64,000 nucleotides of DNA from Ramlibacter sp. WS9 (lineage in GTDB: Bacteria; Pseudomonadota; Gammaproteobacteria; Burkholderiales; Burkholderiaceae_C), in assembly GCF_003797765.1 (NCBI RefSeq), contig NZ_RKMB01000013.1:62001-126000 (forward strand), in the 5' to 3' direction. A model generated the notes under the pieces. The model was given only the letters and a program-made list of their open reading frames with translations. It searched no databases and was not told where the DNA came from. Made by a program: the position numbers and the translations under genes. This document shows, piece by piece, positions 31,084-39,153 of this stretch (position 1 is its first letter; the number at the start of each line of letters is the position of its first letter).

Positions 31084-31725
31084 TCAGTTCTCGTTGTCCG
31101 GGCAGCTCGAAGGCTGCGCCTTCTGGAAGGCGGGATGCGCCATGCAGGCGTCGAACGCGGCCATGGTCCGCGGCAGGCCAGCGAAATCACAGTTGAACCG
31201 CTTGCCGTTGAAAATCTGCGGCACCAGGCAGCAGTCGGCCAGTGTGGGCGTGTCGCCGTAGCAAAACGTCGAGGCAGGCAGGCGCGACAGTTCGCGCTCG
31301 AAGGCCTCCAGCCCGTCGCGTACCCAGTGCCGGTACCAGGTGTTCTTGGCCTCTTCCTCCACCTTCAACTCGCGCGTGAGGTACTTGAGCACGCGCAGGT
31401 TGTTCAGCGGGTGGATTTCGCACGCAATCAGTTGCGCCAGCGCCCGGACGTGGGCGCGGCCCAGCGCGTCACGTGGCAGCAGCGCCGGCTCGGGATGGGT
31501 CTCGTCCAGGTACTCGATGATGGCCATCGATTGCCCGAGGTGCTCGCCCGTGTCGAGCTCCAGCGTGGGCACCAGCAGCGTGGGCGACACGGCGGCGTAG
31601 TCCGCCTGCTTGTGCTCGCCCTTCACCAGGTGGACGGGAAGGTAGTCGTACGAAAGCCCCTTGAGTTCCAGCGCGATGCGGACCCGGAAAGACGCGGAAG
31701 ATCGGAAGTAGTTGTATAGCTTCAT
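31084..31725 (-). CDS. Zeta-class GST: maleylacetoacetate or maleylpyruvate isomerase
   Basis: A 213-residue glutathione transferase of the zeta class. The N-terminal thioredoxin-fold has the SSASFRVRIALELKG glutathione/catalytic loop, then VPTLELD and GQSMAIIEYLDE. It isomerises the cis double bond of maleylacetoacetate (tyrosine route) or maleylpyruvate (gentisate route) with glutathione. It is next to, and divergent from, a gene set encoding gentisate dioxygenase and fumarylpyruvate hydrolase, which favours a NagL-like maleylpyruvate isomerase that completes the pathway. The usual SSCS motif is SSAS here. ATG at 31725 starts at the conserved KLYNYFRS. Confidence 0.87.
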   Translation of the reverse strand: MKLYNYFRSSASFRVRIALELKGLSYDYLPVHLVKGEHKQADYAAVSPTLLVPTLELDTGEHLGQSMAIIEYLDETHPEPALLPRDALGRAHVRALAQLIACEIHPLNNLRVLKYLTRELKVEEEAKNTWYRHWVRDGLEAFERELSRLPASTFCYGDTPTLADCCLVPQIFNGKRFNCDFAGLPRTMAAFDACMAHPAFQKAQPSSCPDNEN

Positions 31726-31839
31726 GCGAGAAGGATAAACCCTGATCGGCCCCATGCGCGCCCCTCCTCGCCTGGCGAGCGCGGCGAAGTCGCCTTACAC
31801 TGGTTTTTCCATTGGCAGCACCCCCGGCAGGAACCCTTG

Positions 31840-33222
31840 ATGAAGTCCGACCAGAACGAACTCTTGACACGCATCGGTCCCGGCACGGCCTGCGGCGCCG
31901 TGATGCGCAGCTACTGGCAACCGGTGGCGCTGGTGGATGAATTCGATCCGGCGCTGGACCCGCGCATGGCGCAGCGTCCCGTCAAGGCTCTGCGCGCGCT
32001 GGGGCAAGACCTGGTGCTCTTCAAGGACGCGCAGGGGCAGTTCGGCCTTCTCGACCGTGCCTGCCCGCATCGCGGCGCGGACCTGTCCTTCGGCCGCAAC
32101 GAAGGCGATGGCCTGCGCTGCCCGTTCCACGGCTGGAAATTCGCAGCGGACGGCCGCTGCATGGAGACGCCGGCCGAGCCCGCGGGCAGCAAACTGTGCG
32201 AGCGCGTGCGGCAACGCAGCTACCCGGTGCTGGAAAAGAGCGGCATCGTGTTCGCATGGCTGGGCGATGAGGGCACGACGCCGCCGCCCTTCCCCGCTTT
32301 CGATTGCTTCGCCGCGCCCGCGTCGCACACCTTCGCCTTCAAGGGGCTGTGGCAATGCAACTGGCTGCAGGCTTTCGAAGTCGGCATCGACCCGGCCCAC
32401 CCTTCTTTCCTGCATCGCTACCTGCAGGACGAAGCGCTGGAGAACATCGGTGACAACGCCGGCGGCAAGCAGTTCCGCAGCGCCAGCGCCGGCGATGCGG
32501 GCGGCGAGCGCTGGCCGATGACGCGCATCATGCGCGAGTTCCACCAGCCCGAGATCAGCTTCGAGCCCACGCCCTGGGGGCTGCAGCTCACGGCCTTGCG
32601 CCCCATGACCGAACAGCTGACGCACGTGCGCGTCACGCAGGCGGTCTTCCCGCACACCTTCGTGATCCCGCTGTCCGAAACGCTGACCATCACGCAGATG
32701 CACCTGCCGGTGGACGACACCCACACCTATTGGTACACCGTCTTCACCAGCTTCGGCGGCCCGGTGGACAAGGAAGCGATGCGCAACCAGCGGCTGCAGT
32801 ACATCAGTTTGCCGGACTACATCCCCAAGGCCGGACGGCACAACAACTGGGGCTTCAACGCCGAAGAGCAAATGACGCGCACCTACCTCGGCATGGGCGA
32901 AGACGACATCAACGTTCACGACCAGTGGGCGGTCGAAAGCATGGGGCCCATCCAGGACCGGACCCTCGAGCACCTGGGCACCAGCGACAAGGTCATCATG
33001 GCCAACCGCCGCAACCTCTTGAAGGCGATCGAGGCAGTTCAATCGGGCGGCACGGCCCCCGGTGTTGCCGACGGTGCGCAGGCTGGGGCCATCGCGGGGC
33101 CCGACACCGTCGACGGCATCGCACCCGCGGGCACGTGGCCGCAATGGTGGCGCGAACAGGCGCGCGCGAAACGCGACAAGGCACCCTGGGCGGCAGCGGC
33201 GACGCCCGCGGTTGCCGCATGA
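31840..33222 (+). CDS. Rieske aromatic ring-hydroxylating oxygenase, alpha subunit
   Basis: A 460-residue protein of the phthalate dioxygenase-like family that needs no beta subunit. The Rieske [2Fe-2S] ligands are C75/H77 (CPHRG) and C94/H97 (CPFHGWKF). The mononuclear iron site is visible as GIDPAHPSFLH (two His with the bridging Asp). The C-terminus has an Ala/Gly-rich linker. ATG at 31840 has AGGA eight bases upstream; the TTG just before is not needed. It overlaps the glutamine-synthetase-like gene by ATGA. Substrate is unknown; an aromatic acid or amine derivative is suggested by the neighbours. Electrons would come from the ferredoxin encoded two genes on; no reductase gene is nearby. 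Confidence 0.88.
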   Translation: MKSDQNELLTRIGPGTACGAVMRSYWQPVALVDEFDPALDPRMAQRPVKALRALGQDLVLFKDAQGQFGLLDRACPHRGADLSFGRNEGDGLRCPFHGWKFAADGRCMETPAEPAGSKLCERVRQRSYPVLEKSGIVFAWLGDEGTTPPPFPAFDCFAAPASHTFAFKGLWQCNWLQAFEVGIDPAHPSFLHRYLQDEALENIGDNAGGKQFRSASAGDAGGERWPMTRIMREFHQPEISFEPTPWGLQLTALRPMTEQLTHVRVTQAVFPHTFVIPLSETLTITQMHLPVDDTHTYWYTVFTSFGGPVDKEAMRNQRLQYISLPDYIPKAGRHNNWGFNAEEQMTRTYLGMGEDDINVHDQWAVESMGPIQDRTLEHLGTSDKVIMANRRNLLKAIEAVQSGGTAPGVADGAQAGAIAGPDTVDGIAPAGTWPQWWREQARAKRDKAPWAAAATPAVAA

Positions 33223-34697
33223 CCACCTTCGCGCAGCGCTGCGGCATCCACGACGAACGGCGCGAACAGGCGCTGCGCAAGACGGCGCGGACGATCGACG
33301 CCACCGGGCTGGAGCTGATGCGCTTCGCCTGGTGCGATCTGCACGGCGTCACGCGCGGCAAGACCCTGGTCGCGTCCGCAGCGAAGCGGGCGATGGAAGA
33401 AGGCGTGGGCATGGTGAGCAGCCTGATGCTCAAGGACAGCTCCGACCGCACGGCGTTCAAGATCTTCGAGCCGGGCGGGGTCGCCGAGCTGCCGGGATTC
33501 GAATTCGCGAGCAACCTTTTGCTGCTGGCGGAGCCATCCAGCTTCCGGCAGTTGCCGTGGACGCCCGGGACCGGCTGGGTACTGAGCCAACCGTGGTTCC
33601 AGAATGGCGCACCGGTGGAGCTGGACACGCGCCGCGTATTGCAGCGCGCGCTGGCGCGGCTCGATGACGCGGGCCTGGCGATGAAGTGCGGCCTCGAGAT
33701 CGAGTTCCACATCTACCGCATCGAAGACACGCGGGCGCAGCTCGATCCCATGCAAGCCGGCTGGCCCGGCCCCCCGCCGGCGGTGAGCATGGTCCACCCC
33801 GGCTACAACCTCCTCAACGAAGCCTGGTTCGACATGGCCGAGGAGCCGCTGCGCATCGTGCAGCACACCGCGCAGGCGCTGGGCCTGCCGTTGCTCTCGC
33901 TGGAAATCGAGCTTGGGCCCAGCCAGGTGGAGGCTGTGTTCGACGTCACCGACGCCCTCACGGCCGCCGACAACATGGTGCTGTTCCGCAATGGCGTGAA
34001 GCAGGCCCTGCGCCGCGCGGGCTACCACGCGAGCTTCATGTGCCGGCCGCCGTTTCCGAACATCATGTCCAGTGGCTGGCACCTGCACCAGTCGCTGGTC
34101 GATGCGAAGAGCGGCAAGAACATTTTCATGTGCGACGCGCCGCTTCAAGGCAGCACGCCCGCGGACGCCCGCTACACCCTGTCGGAACCCGGCGAGCACT
34201 ACCTGGCCGGCCTGCTCGAACACGCGCGCGCGATGGCGGTGTTCTGCACGCCCACTGTCAACGGCTTCGGCCGTTTCCGGCCCAACGCACTGGCTCCGCA
34301 AGCCGTGCTGTGGGGGCGTGACAACCGCGGCGCGATGCTGCGCGTCATCGGCGAGTGCGGCGACGCGTCCACCCGCATCGAGAACCGCATCGGCGAGCCG
34401 GCGGCCAACCCCTATCTGTACATGGCCTCGCAAATTCATGCGGGCCTCGACGGCCTGGAACGCCGGCTGAAGGCGCCACCCGCCACCGATGCACCCTACG
34501 CCACCGGCGCGCAGATGCTGCCCACCAGCCTGGGCGAGGCGCTGGCAGCGCTGGACGCCGACACCGTCCTCACCGCTGCGCTGGGGGAACCGTTCGTCCG
34601 CTACTTCAGCCGCATCAAGCAGCAAGAGCTCACGCGCTGGGACGAGGCGGAGGACAAAGAGGACTTTCAGCGGCGCGAATACTTCAGCCGTTTTTGA
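33219..34697 (+). CDS. Glutamine-synthetase-family ligase (gamma-glutamyl-amine synthetase-like)
   Basis: A 492-residue enzyme of the glutamine synthetase fold. Metal and substrate residues are preserved: E160/E162 (GLEIEF), E231 and E238 (LEIELGPSQVE), H288/H290 (GWHLHQS) and the C-terminal RIENRIGEPAANPY element. The N-terminus has a WCDLHGVTRGK motif common in gamma-glutamylpolyamine and gamma-glutamylanilide synthetases rather than housekeeping GlnA. It is translationally coupled to the Rieske oxygenase (ATGA) and the ferredoxin (TGATG). In aniline dioxygenase clusters (AtdA1, TdnQ) such a protein makes gamma-glutamylanilide before ring oxidation; the same job on an aromatic amine is inferred here. 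No amidotransferase/hydrolase partner is seen. Confidence 0.85.
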   Translation: MTTFAQRCGIHDERREQALRKTARTIDATGLELMRFAWCDLHGVTRGKTLVASAAKRAMEEGVGMVSSLMLKDSSDRTAFKIFEPGGVAELPGFEFASNLLLLAEPSSFRQLPWTPGTGWVLSQPWFQNGAPVELDTRRVLQRALARLDDAGLAMKCGLEIEFHIYRIEDTRAQLDPMQAGWPGPPPAVSMVHPGYNLLNEAWFDMAEEPLRIVQHTAQALGLPLLSLEIELGPSQVEAVFDVTDALTAADNMVLFRNGVKQALRRAGYHASFMCRPPFPNIMSSGWHLHQSLVDAKSGKNIFMCDAPLQGSTPADARYTLSEPGEHYLAGLLEHARAMAVFCTPTVNGFGRFRPNALAPQAVLWGRDNRGAMLRVIGECGDASTRIENRIGEPAANPYLYMASQIHAGLDGLERRLKAPPATDAPYATGAQMLPTSLGEALAALDADTVLTAALGEPFVRYFSRIKQQELTRWDEAEDKEDFQRREYFSRF

Positions 34698-35023
34698 TGA
34701 TCACCGTTCACCTTGTCCCCGATGGCGCTGCCGCGCCGCTCGACCTTCAATGCAAAACCGGCCAGAGCCTGATGCAGGCCGCGGTGGCGGCCAACGTGAA
34801 GGGCATCGAAGGCGAATGCGGCGGCATGATGACGTGCGGCACTTGCCATGTCTATGTGCACGAACCGTATGCCGGCCGGTTGCCGCCGCGCAGCGCCGAT
34901 GAGGACGCCATGCTCGGGTTCACCGCCTCGCCGCGCCGCGCGAACAGCCGCCTGTCATGCCAGATCGCGCTCACCGAAGGGTTGGACGGCCTGACTGCGG
35001 ACCTGCCGGCCAACCAGTACTGA
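34697..35023 (+). CDS. [2Fe-2S] ferredoxin, adrenodoxin-like
   Basis: A 108-residue plant/vertebrate-type ferredoxin. The cluster ligands are C41, C47, C50 and C88 (CGGMMTCGTC ... LSCQ). It is the last gene of the Rieske-ligase-ferredoxin operon and overlaps the ligase stop by one base (TGATG). It most likely hands electrons to the Rieske oxygenase. The reductase that would charge it is not in the neighbourhood, so a genomically distant reductase is probable. Confidence 0.9.
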   Translation: MITVHLVPDGAAAPLDLQCKTGQSLMQAAVAANVKGIEGECGGMMTCGTCHVYVHEPYAGRLPPRSADEDAMLGFTASPRRANSRLSCQIALTEGLDGLTADLPANQY

Positions 35024-35037
35024 AGCGCCTGCCGGCG

Positions 35038-35475
35038 TCAGCCTGACTCGTGGCCGGCCACGAGCTTGCCGAGCAAGTTCACCAGTTGCTGTCGCTCCGC
35101 CGCCTCCAGTGGCGAGACGATGCGGCTCTGCGCCTTGCCGACGGCGCGCTTCATCTGCAGCGCTGCTTCCTCGCCCTCGGGTGTGACCCACAAGAGCTTC
35201 CGGCGGCGGTCCACCGCATCCGGCTCGCGGCGAACCCAGCCCTTGGCCTCCAGCCGGCCGATGACCGAGCCGAACGTCGCGGCGTCGAAGGCGACCTTGC
35301 CGGCCAGGGTGACCTGGTCTTCGCCCGGGTCTTCGATCAATGCATTCAGGATCGCGAACTGCACCGGTGTCACATCGAACCCACCGGTCTCCTCCATGAA
35401 GATCGCCACGGCCACCTGGTGCGCCCGCCGGATGAGGTGGCCGGGTGCATGCTGGAAATCGAAGCTCTTTGCCAT
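35038..35475 (-). CDS. MarR-family regulator of the aromatic island
   Basis: A 145-residue winged-helix regulator. The helix-turn-helix is KVAFDAATFGSVIGRLEAKGW and the wing has DRRRKLLWVT. It is divergent from the hydroxylase-gentisate operon and convergent with the ferredoxin gene, so it sits between the two halves of the island and probably represses at least the right half. MarR proteins in such clusters usually respond to the aromatic acid or its CoA ester. Confidence 0.88.
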   Translation of the reverse strand: MAKSFDFQHAPGHLIRRAHQVAVAIFMEETGGFDVTPVQFAILNALIEDPGEDQVTLAGKVAFDAATFGSVIGRLEAKGWVRREPDAVDRRRKLLWVTPEGEEAALQMKRAVGKAQSRIVSPLEAAERQQLVNLLGKLVAGHESG

Positions 35476-35507
35476 GCGGCGAGTGTAGCGACGGCCGGCG
35501 CTTGCAG

Positions 35508-35536
35508 TTGCGACAAATAATATGTATGCTTATCTT
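35508..35536 (+). promoter_or_regulatory. Promoter and candidate operator of the hydroxylase-gentisate operon
   Basis: TTGCGA (35508-35513) and TATCTT (35531-35536) are 17 bases apart, giving a start about 20 bases before the ATG at 35566. Inside this span, ATAA (35517-35520) and TTAT (35530-35533) flank a 9-base spacer, forming a partial palindrome across the spacer and -10 box. A TATTAT -10 box for the divergent MarR gene lies at 35522-35517. The layout suits MarR repression of both directions. Confidence 0.45.
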
Positions 35537-35565
35537 TTTTCCAAAACACACGGAGACAGCATCGA

Positions 35566-36762
35566 ATGGCCAAGCCCTTGAACGTGATCGTCGCGGGCGG
35601 CGGCATTGGCGGGCTCGCCGCGGCCCACGTGCTTGCGCGCGCTGGCCATCGCGTCACTGTGCTCGAGCAATCCGCAGCGTTCGGCGAGATCGGCGCCGGC
35701 ATCCAGCTCGGCCCCAACATCTTCAAGATGTTCGAATACCTGGGCCTCACCGAGGCAGTCAACCAGGTCGCGTTCTTCCCCACCGGGCTCGGGATGAACG
35801 ACGTACGCACGGGCGAGAAGGTCGTGCGCGTGCCGCTCGGCGACGTGGCGCGGGCTGCGTACGGCTATCCGTATGGCGTGATCTACCGGGCCGACCTGCA
35901 CCAGGTCTTCCTCGATGCCTGCAAGGCCTTGCCCGGCGTCGTCCTCCGCACGTCGAGCAAGGTCGAGTCGTTCGCCCAGGACGGCGAAGGCATCACGGTG
36001 CGGCTAGCGGGCGGCGAGCAGCTGCGCGGCGATGCACTCATTGGCGCCGATGGCCTGTGGAGCCGCATCCGTGAAGCCGTGGTCGGCGACGGCAAGCCGC
36101 GCGTATCGGGCCACATCGCCTACCGCGCGGTCCTCAAGCGCGAGGACGTGCCCGCGCACCTGTGGAGCGACGACGTGCAGCTCTGGGGCGGCGAGAAGAC
36201 ACACCTGGTGCACTACCCCCTGCGCCGCGGCGAGTTGTTCAACCTGGTCGCCGTTTTCCACAGCAACAAATACGACGAGGGCTGGAACACCTTCGGCGAC
36301 ACCGCCGAACTCAACGAGCGCTTTGCGCAAGCCGTGCCGCAAGTGCGCGAACTGCTCGGCAAGATCGAGACCTGGAAGATGTGGGTGCTGTGCGACCGCG
36401 ATCCGGTGAAGAACTGGAGCGACGGGCGAGTCACGCTGCTGGGCGACGCCGCGCATCCGATGCTGCAATACCTCGCGCAGGGCGCGGGCCAGGCCATCGA
36501 GGACGCAGTGGTGCTGGGCGAGGCGCTGCGCTTCACGGATGGAAATGTGCAAGAAGCCTTCCAGAAGTACCAGCAAGCCCGCTACCTGCGAACCGGGCGC
36601 GTGCAATTGACGGCGCGTTTCTATGGCGATATCTACCACGCCGCCGGCGTGCAGCGCGAACTGCGCAACCAGATGTTCCAGAGCGGCAAGGAGTCGGCTG
36701 GATTCGCGGGCCTGAAGTGGATGTACGACGGCATATCTCCCGCCAACCTGTTCGACACATGA
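35566..36762 (+). CDS. FAD monooxygenase, 3-hydroxybenzoate 6-hydroxylase type
   Basis: A 398-residue class A flavin monooxygenase. It has the GGGIGG dinucleotide motif, the DG motif in [11 protein letters not shown] and the GD motif in [11 protein letters not shown]. Similarity in length and motifs is closest to 3-hydroxybenzoate 6-hydroxylases, and gentisate dioxygenase follows it, so the likely reaction is para-hydroxylation of a 3-substituted benzoate to gentisate. CGGAG precedes the ATG. The stop overlaps a 24-codon ORF by ATGA. Salicylate 5-hydroxylation by this type is less likely. Confidence 0.85.
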   Translation: MAKPLNVIVAGGGIGGLAAAHVLARAGHRVTVLEQSAAFGEIGAGIQLGPNIFKMFEYLGLTEAVNQVAFFPTGLGMNDVRTGEKVVRVPLGDVARAAYGYPYGVIYRADLHQVFLDACKALPGVVLRTSSKVESFAQDGEGITVRLAGGEQLRGDALIGADGLWSRIREAVVGDGKPRVSGHIAYRAVLKREDVPAHLWSDDVQLWGGEKTHLVHYPLRRGELFNLVAVFHSNKYDEGWNTFGDTAELNERFAQAVPQVRELLGKIETWKMWVLCDRDPVKNWSDGRVTLLGDAAHPMLQYLAQGAGQAIEDAVVLGEALRFTDGNVQEAFQKYQQARYLRTGRVQLTARFYGDIYHAAGVQRELRNQMFQSGKESAGFAGLKWMYDGISPANLFDT

Positions 36763-36833
36763 GTCAACACGGCGGCATTGCAATCGCGCCTGGAGACCGA
36801 AGGCGCCTACCTGGGAAGAAGTATTTGAAATGA
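36759..36833 (+). CDS. Possible 24-residue coupled small ORF
   Basis: An ATG inside the hydroxylase stop (ATGA) opens 24 codons that end exactly in the ATGA at the gentisate dioxygenase start. The product would be short and basic at its end ([13 protein letters not shown]). It resembles no known family. It may be a real small protein, a coupling device keeping ribosomes on the message, or chance. GGGAAG about ten bases before 36830 could serve gentisate dioxygenase directly. Confidence 0.3.
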   Translation: MSQHGGIAIAPGDRRRLPGKKYLK

Positions 36834-37864
36834 ACATTCGCGAACAGCTTTATCGGGACATGGCGCCCCACCACCTCACCCCCCTGTGGGAGGTCCTGCA
36901 TTCGCTGGTGCCGCAGCAGCCGGCCACCCCGTGCGTGCCGGCGCTGTGGAAGTACGACGAGGTGCGGCCCTTCCTGATGCGCGCGGGCGAAGCCATCACG
37001 GCGGAAGAAGCAGTGCGCCGCGTGTTGATCCTCGAGAACCCCGCGCTGCGCGGCCAGTCCGCGATCACGCAATCGCTCTACGCGGGCCTGCAGTTGATCC
37101 TGCCGGGCGAAGTGGCGCCCAGCCATCGCCACACCCAAAGCGCGCTGCGCTTCATCGTCGAAGGCTCTGGCGCCTACACGGCCGTGGACGGTGAGCGGAC
37201 AACGATGCGTCCCGGGGATTTCATCATCACGCCCAGCTGGACCTTTCACGACCATGGGCACGACGGAGATGCGCCGGTGGTCTGGCTCGACGGCCTCGAC
37301 ATCCCGATGATCCGCTTCTTCGACGCCGGCTTCGCGGAGAACGGCGCCAGCAAGTCGCAGGCCGTGAGCCGCGCCGAGGGCACCAGCCTTGCGCGCTACG
37401 GCCACAACATGGCGCCTGTGCGGCACGATGCGCCGTTCGGCAAGACATCCCCCATCTTCAGCTACCCGTACGAACGCAGCCGTGAAGCGCTGGAGCGGCT
37501 GGAGCGCGACGCACCGGTCGACGCCTGGGACGGCGTCAAGCTGCGCTACCTCAACCCGCTCACCGGCGGCGCGCCCATGCCCACGATGGCCACGTTCATG
37601 CAGAAACTGCCCGCCGGATTCGTGGGCAAGCCGTGGCGCCAGACCGACGGCGCCGTGTACAGCGTGGTCGAAGGCGAAGGCGAAGCCGTCATCGAGCATG
37701 GCGCTCAGACATGGCGCTACGCCTTCGGGCCGCACGACCATTTCGTCGTGCCGTCATGGCACACTGCCCGCTTCACGTCGGAGCGTGGCTGCGTGCTATT
37801 CAGTTTTTCCGACCGCCCGGTGCACCAGGCGCTGGGCATCCACCAAGAAGAGAGGTTGTCATGA
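36830..37864 (+). CDS. Gentisate 1,2-dioxygenase
   Basis: A 344-residue bicupin dioxygenase that opens gentisate to maleylpyruvate with Fe(II) and O2. The first cupin has [14 protein letters not shown], with the His ligands of the active site, and [16 protein letters not shown]; the second cupin begins near the YSVVEGEG stretch. Length is normal for gentisate dioxygenases. The start at 36830 has GGGAAG upstream, and its stop overlaps the fumarylpyruvate hydrolase start by ATGA. Confidence 0.94.
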   Translation: MNIREQLYRDMAPHHLTPLWEVLHSLVPQQPATPCVPALWKYDEVRPFLMRAGEAITAEEAVRRVLILENPALRGQSAITQSLYAGLQLILPGEVAPSHRHTQSALRFIVEGSGAYTAVDGERTTMRPGDFIITPSWTFHDHGHDGDAPVVWLDGLDIPMIRFFDAGFAENGASKSQAVSRAEGTSLARYGHNMAPVRHDAPFGKTSPIFSYPYERSREALERLERDAPVDAWDGVKLRYLNPLTGGAPMPTMATFMQKLPAGFVGKPWRQTDGAVYSVVEGEGEAVIEHGAQTWRYAFGPHDHFVVPSWHTARFTSERGCVLFSFSDRPVHQALGIHQEERLS

Positions 37865-38562
37865 GCTATGTTTTCAATCCCGCACCGGCCGCGTCGGTGC
37901 CGGTGGTCGGGCGCACCGAACGTTTTCCGGTGCACCGCATCTACTGCGTGGGCCGCAACTACGTCGAGCACGCCAAGGAGATGGGTTTCACCGGCCGCGA
38001 GCCGCCGTTCTTCTTCCTGAAGCCCGCCGACACGGCAGTGCCGGTGAACGCGGGCGAGACGGGCACCGTGGCCTACCCCACGCTCACCAAGGACCTGCAA
38101 CACGAAATCGAGCTGGTCCTGGCCATCGGCATCGGCGGCAGGAACATCAAGGCCGCCGACGCGCACAAGCACATCTGGGGCTATGCCGTGGGCCTGGACA
38201 TGACGCGGCGGGACCTGCAAGGCGAGATGAAGAAGCAGGGCCGCCCGTGGTGCATCGGCAAGGCTTTCGAGCAATCGGCACCGATCGGCCCGATCACACC
38301 CGCCGCGCAGGCCGGTGACGTGGCCAATGCGGAGATCTACCTCCAGGTCAACGGCAAGGACAAGCAACGCAGCAATGTTGCCAAGTTGATCTGGAACATC
38401 GGCGAGATCATCGAGCACGTCTCCGCCGCCTGGGACCTGGCGCCCGGCGACCTGATCTACAGCGGCACGCCGGAAGGCGTCGCTGCCGTGGTCGAGGGCG
38501 ATACGCTGGTAGGGGGCATCGCCGGGCTGGAGACGCTTTCGGTCCGGATCACAGGCGCTTGA
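37861..38562 (+). CDS. Fumarylpyruvate hydrolase (FAH family)
   Basis: A 233-residue member of the fumarylacetoacetate hydrolase family. Metal-binding residues are seen in [12 protein letters not shown] (Glu-x-Glu type) and [15 protein letters not shown] (Asp). It hydrolyses fumarylpyruvate to fumarate and pyruvate, after the zeta-GST isomerase encoded at the left edge of the island acts on maleylpyruvate. Coupled by ATGA to gentisate dioxygenase. Confidence 0.92.
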   Translation: MSYVFNPAPAASVPVVGRTERFPVHRIYCVGRNYVEHAKEMGFTGREPPFFFLKPADTAVPVNAGETGTVAYPTLTKDLQHEIELVLAIGIGGRNIKAADAHKHIWGYAVGLDMTRRDLQGEMKKQGRPWCIGKAFEQSAPIGPITPAAQAGDVANAEIYLQVNGKDKQRSNVAKLIWNIGEIIEHVSAAWDLAPGDLIYSGTPEGVAAVVEGDTLVGGIAGLETLSVRITGA

Positions 38563-38673
38563 AGGCTGGGTGCGCGTTGATCGGACGGCTTGTTCGATAA
38601 TCGCGCAACTGTCCCGACGCAGGCCGCCGCGCCGCGGGGCGGGTTCGACAATCCCGCAAAGAGGAGAAACCGT

Positions 38674-39153
38674 TTGCGCGTCCTAGAAAAACTGGCCAAG
38701 CTGTGCGCCATCCTGGCCGGCGTCCTGCTGACGACGATCACGCTCATCACGTGCGTGAGCCTCATCGGCCGCAACCTGTTCGGCGCCACGCTGGCGGGCG
38801 ATTTCGAACTGACGGGCGTCGCGGCGGGTGCGGCCATCGCGCTGTTCATGCCCTGGTGCCAACTCAGGCGCGGCAACATCATCGTCGACTTCTTCACCGC
38901 CAAGGCCAGTGAGCGAACGAACGCCGGCCTGGATCGCGCCGGCGCCCTGCTGCTGGCCGCCATGATGGCGCTCTTGGCGTGGCGTGCGACGCTGGGTGGG
39001 CTCAACGCCTACGACACCAACTCGGGGACGATGATGCTGGGCTTTCCGGAATGGGTGGTTTATGCCGCCATGGTTCCGCCGCTGGTGCTGACGGCCGTGA
39101 TCGGGCTAGCCCAAAGCGTGCGCGGGTTCACGGTCGAAGGGGTCACCGAATGA
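38674..39153 (+). CDS. TRAP transporter small permease (DctQ family)
   Basis: A 159-residue membrane protein with four predicted helices typical of DctQ. I choose the TTG at 38674 because AGGAG stands seven bases upstream (38662-38666) and the protein then begins LRVLEKLAKL, right before the first helix. A longer TTG start at 38590 lacks a ribosome site. It pairs with the large permease, whose ATG overlaps its stop by 4 bases, in a transporter for an organic acid. Confidence 0.87.
   Translation: MRVLEKLAKLCAILAGVLLTTITLITCVSLIGRNLFGATLAGDFELTGVAAGAAIALFMPWCQLRRGNIIVDFFTAKASERTNAGLDRAGALLLAAMMALLAWRATLGGLNAYDTNSGTMMLGFPEWVVYAAMVPPLVLTAVIGLAQSVRGFTVEGVTE

Noticed and set aside
31084..31725. 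Housekeeping maleylacetoacetate isomerase of tyrosine breakdown
   Set aside because: Not excluded, but no homogentisate dioxygenase or fumarylacetoacetase of the tyrosine route is near, whereas gentisate genes are; the maleylpyruvate role is preferred.
33219..34697. Housekeeping glutamine synthetase GlnA
   Set aside because: No ntr genes are near, the N-terminus resembles the gamma-glutamyl-amine branch, and the gene is coupled to an oxygenase and a ferredoxin.
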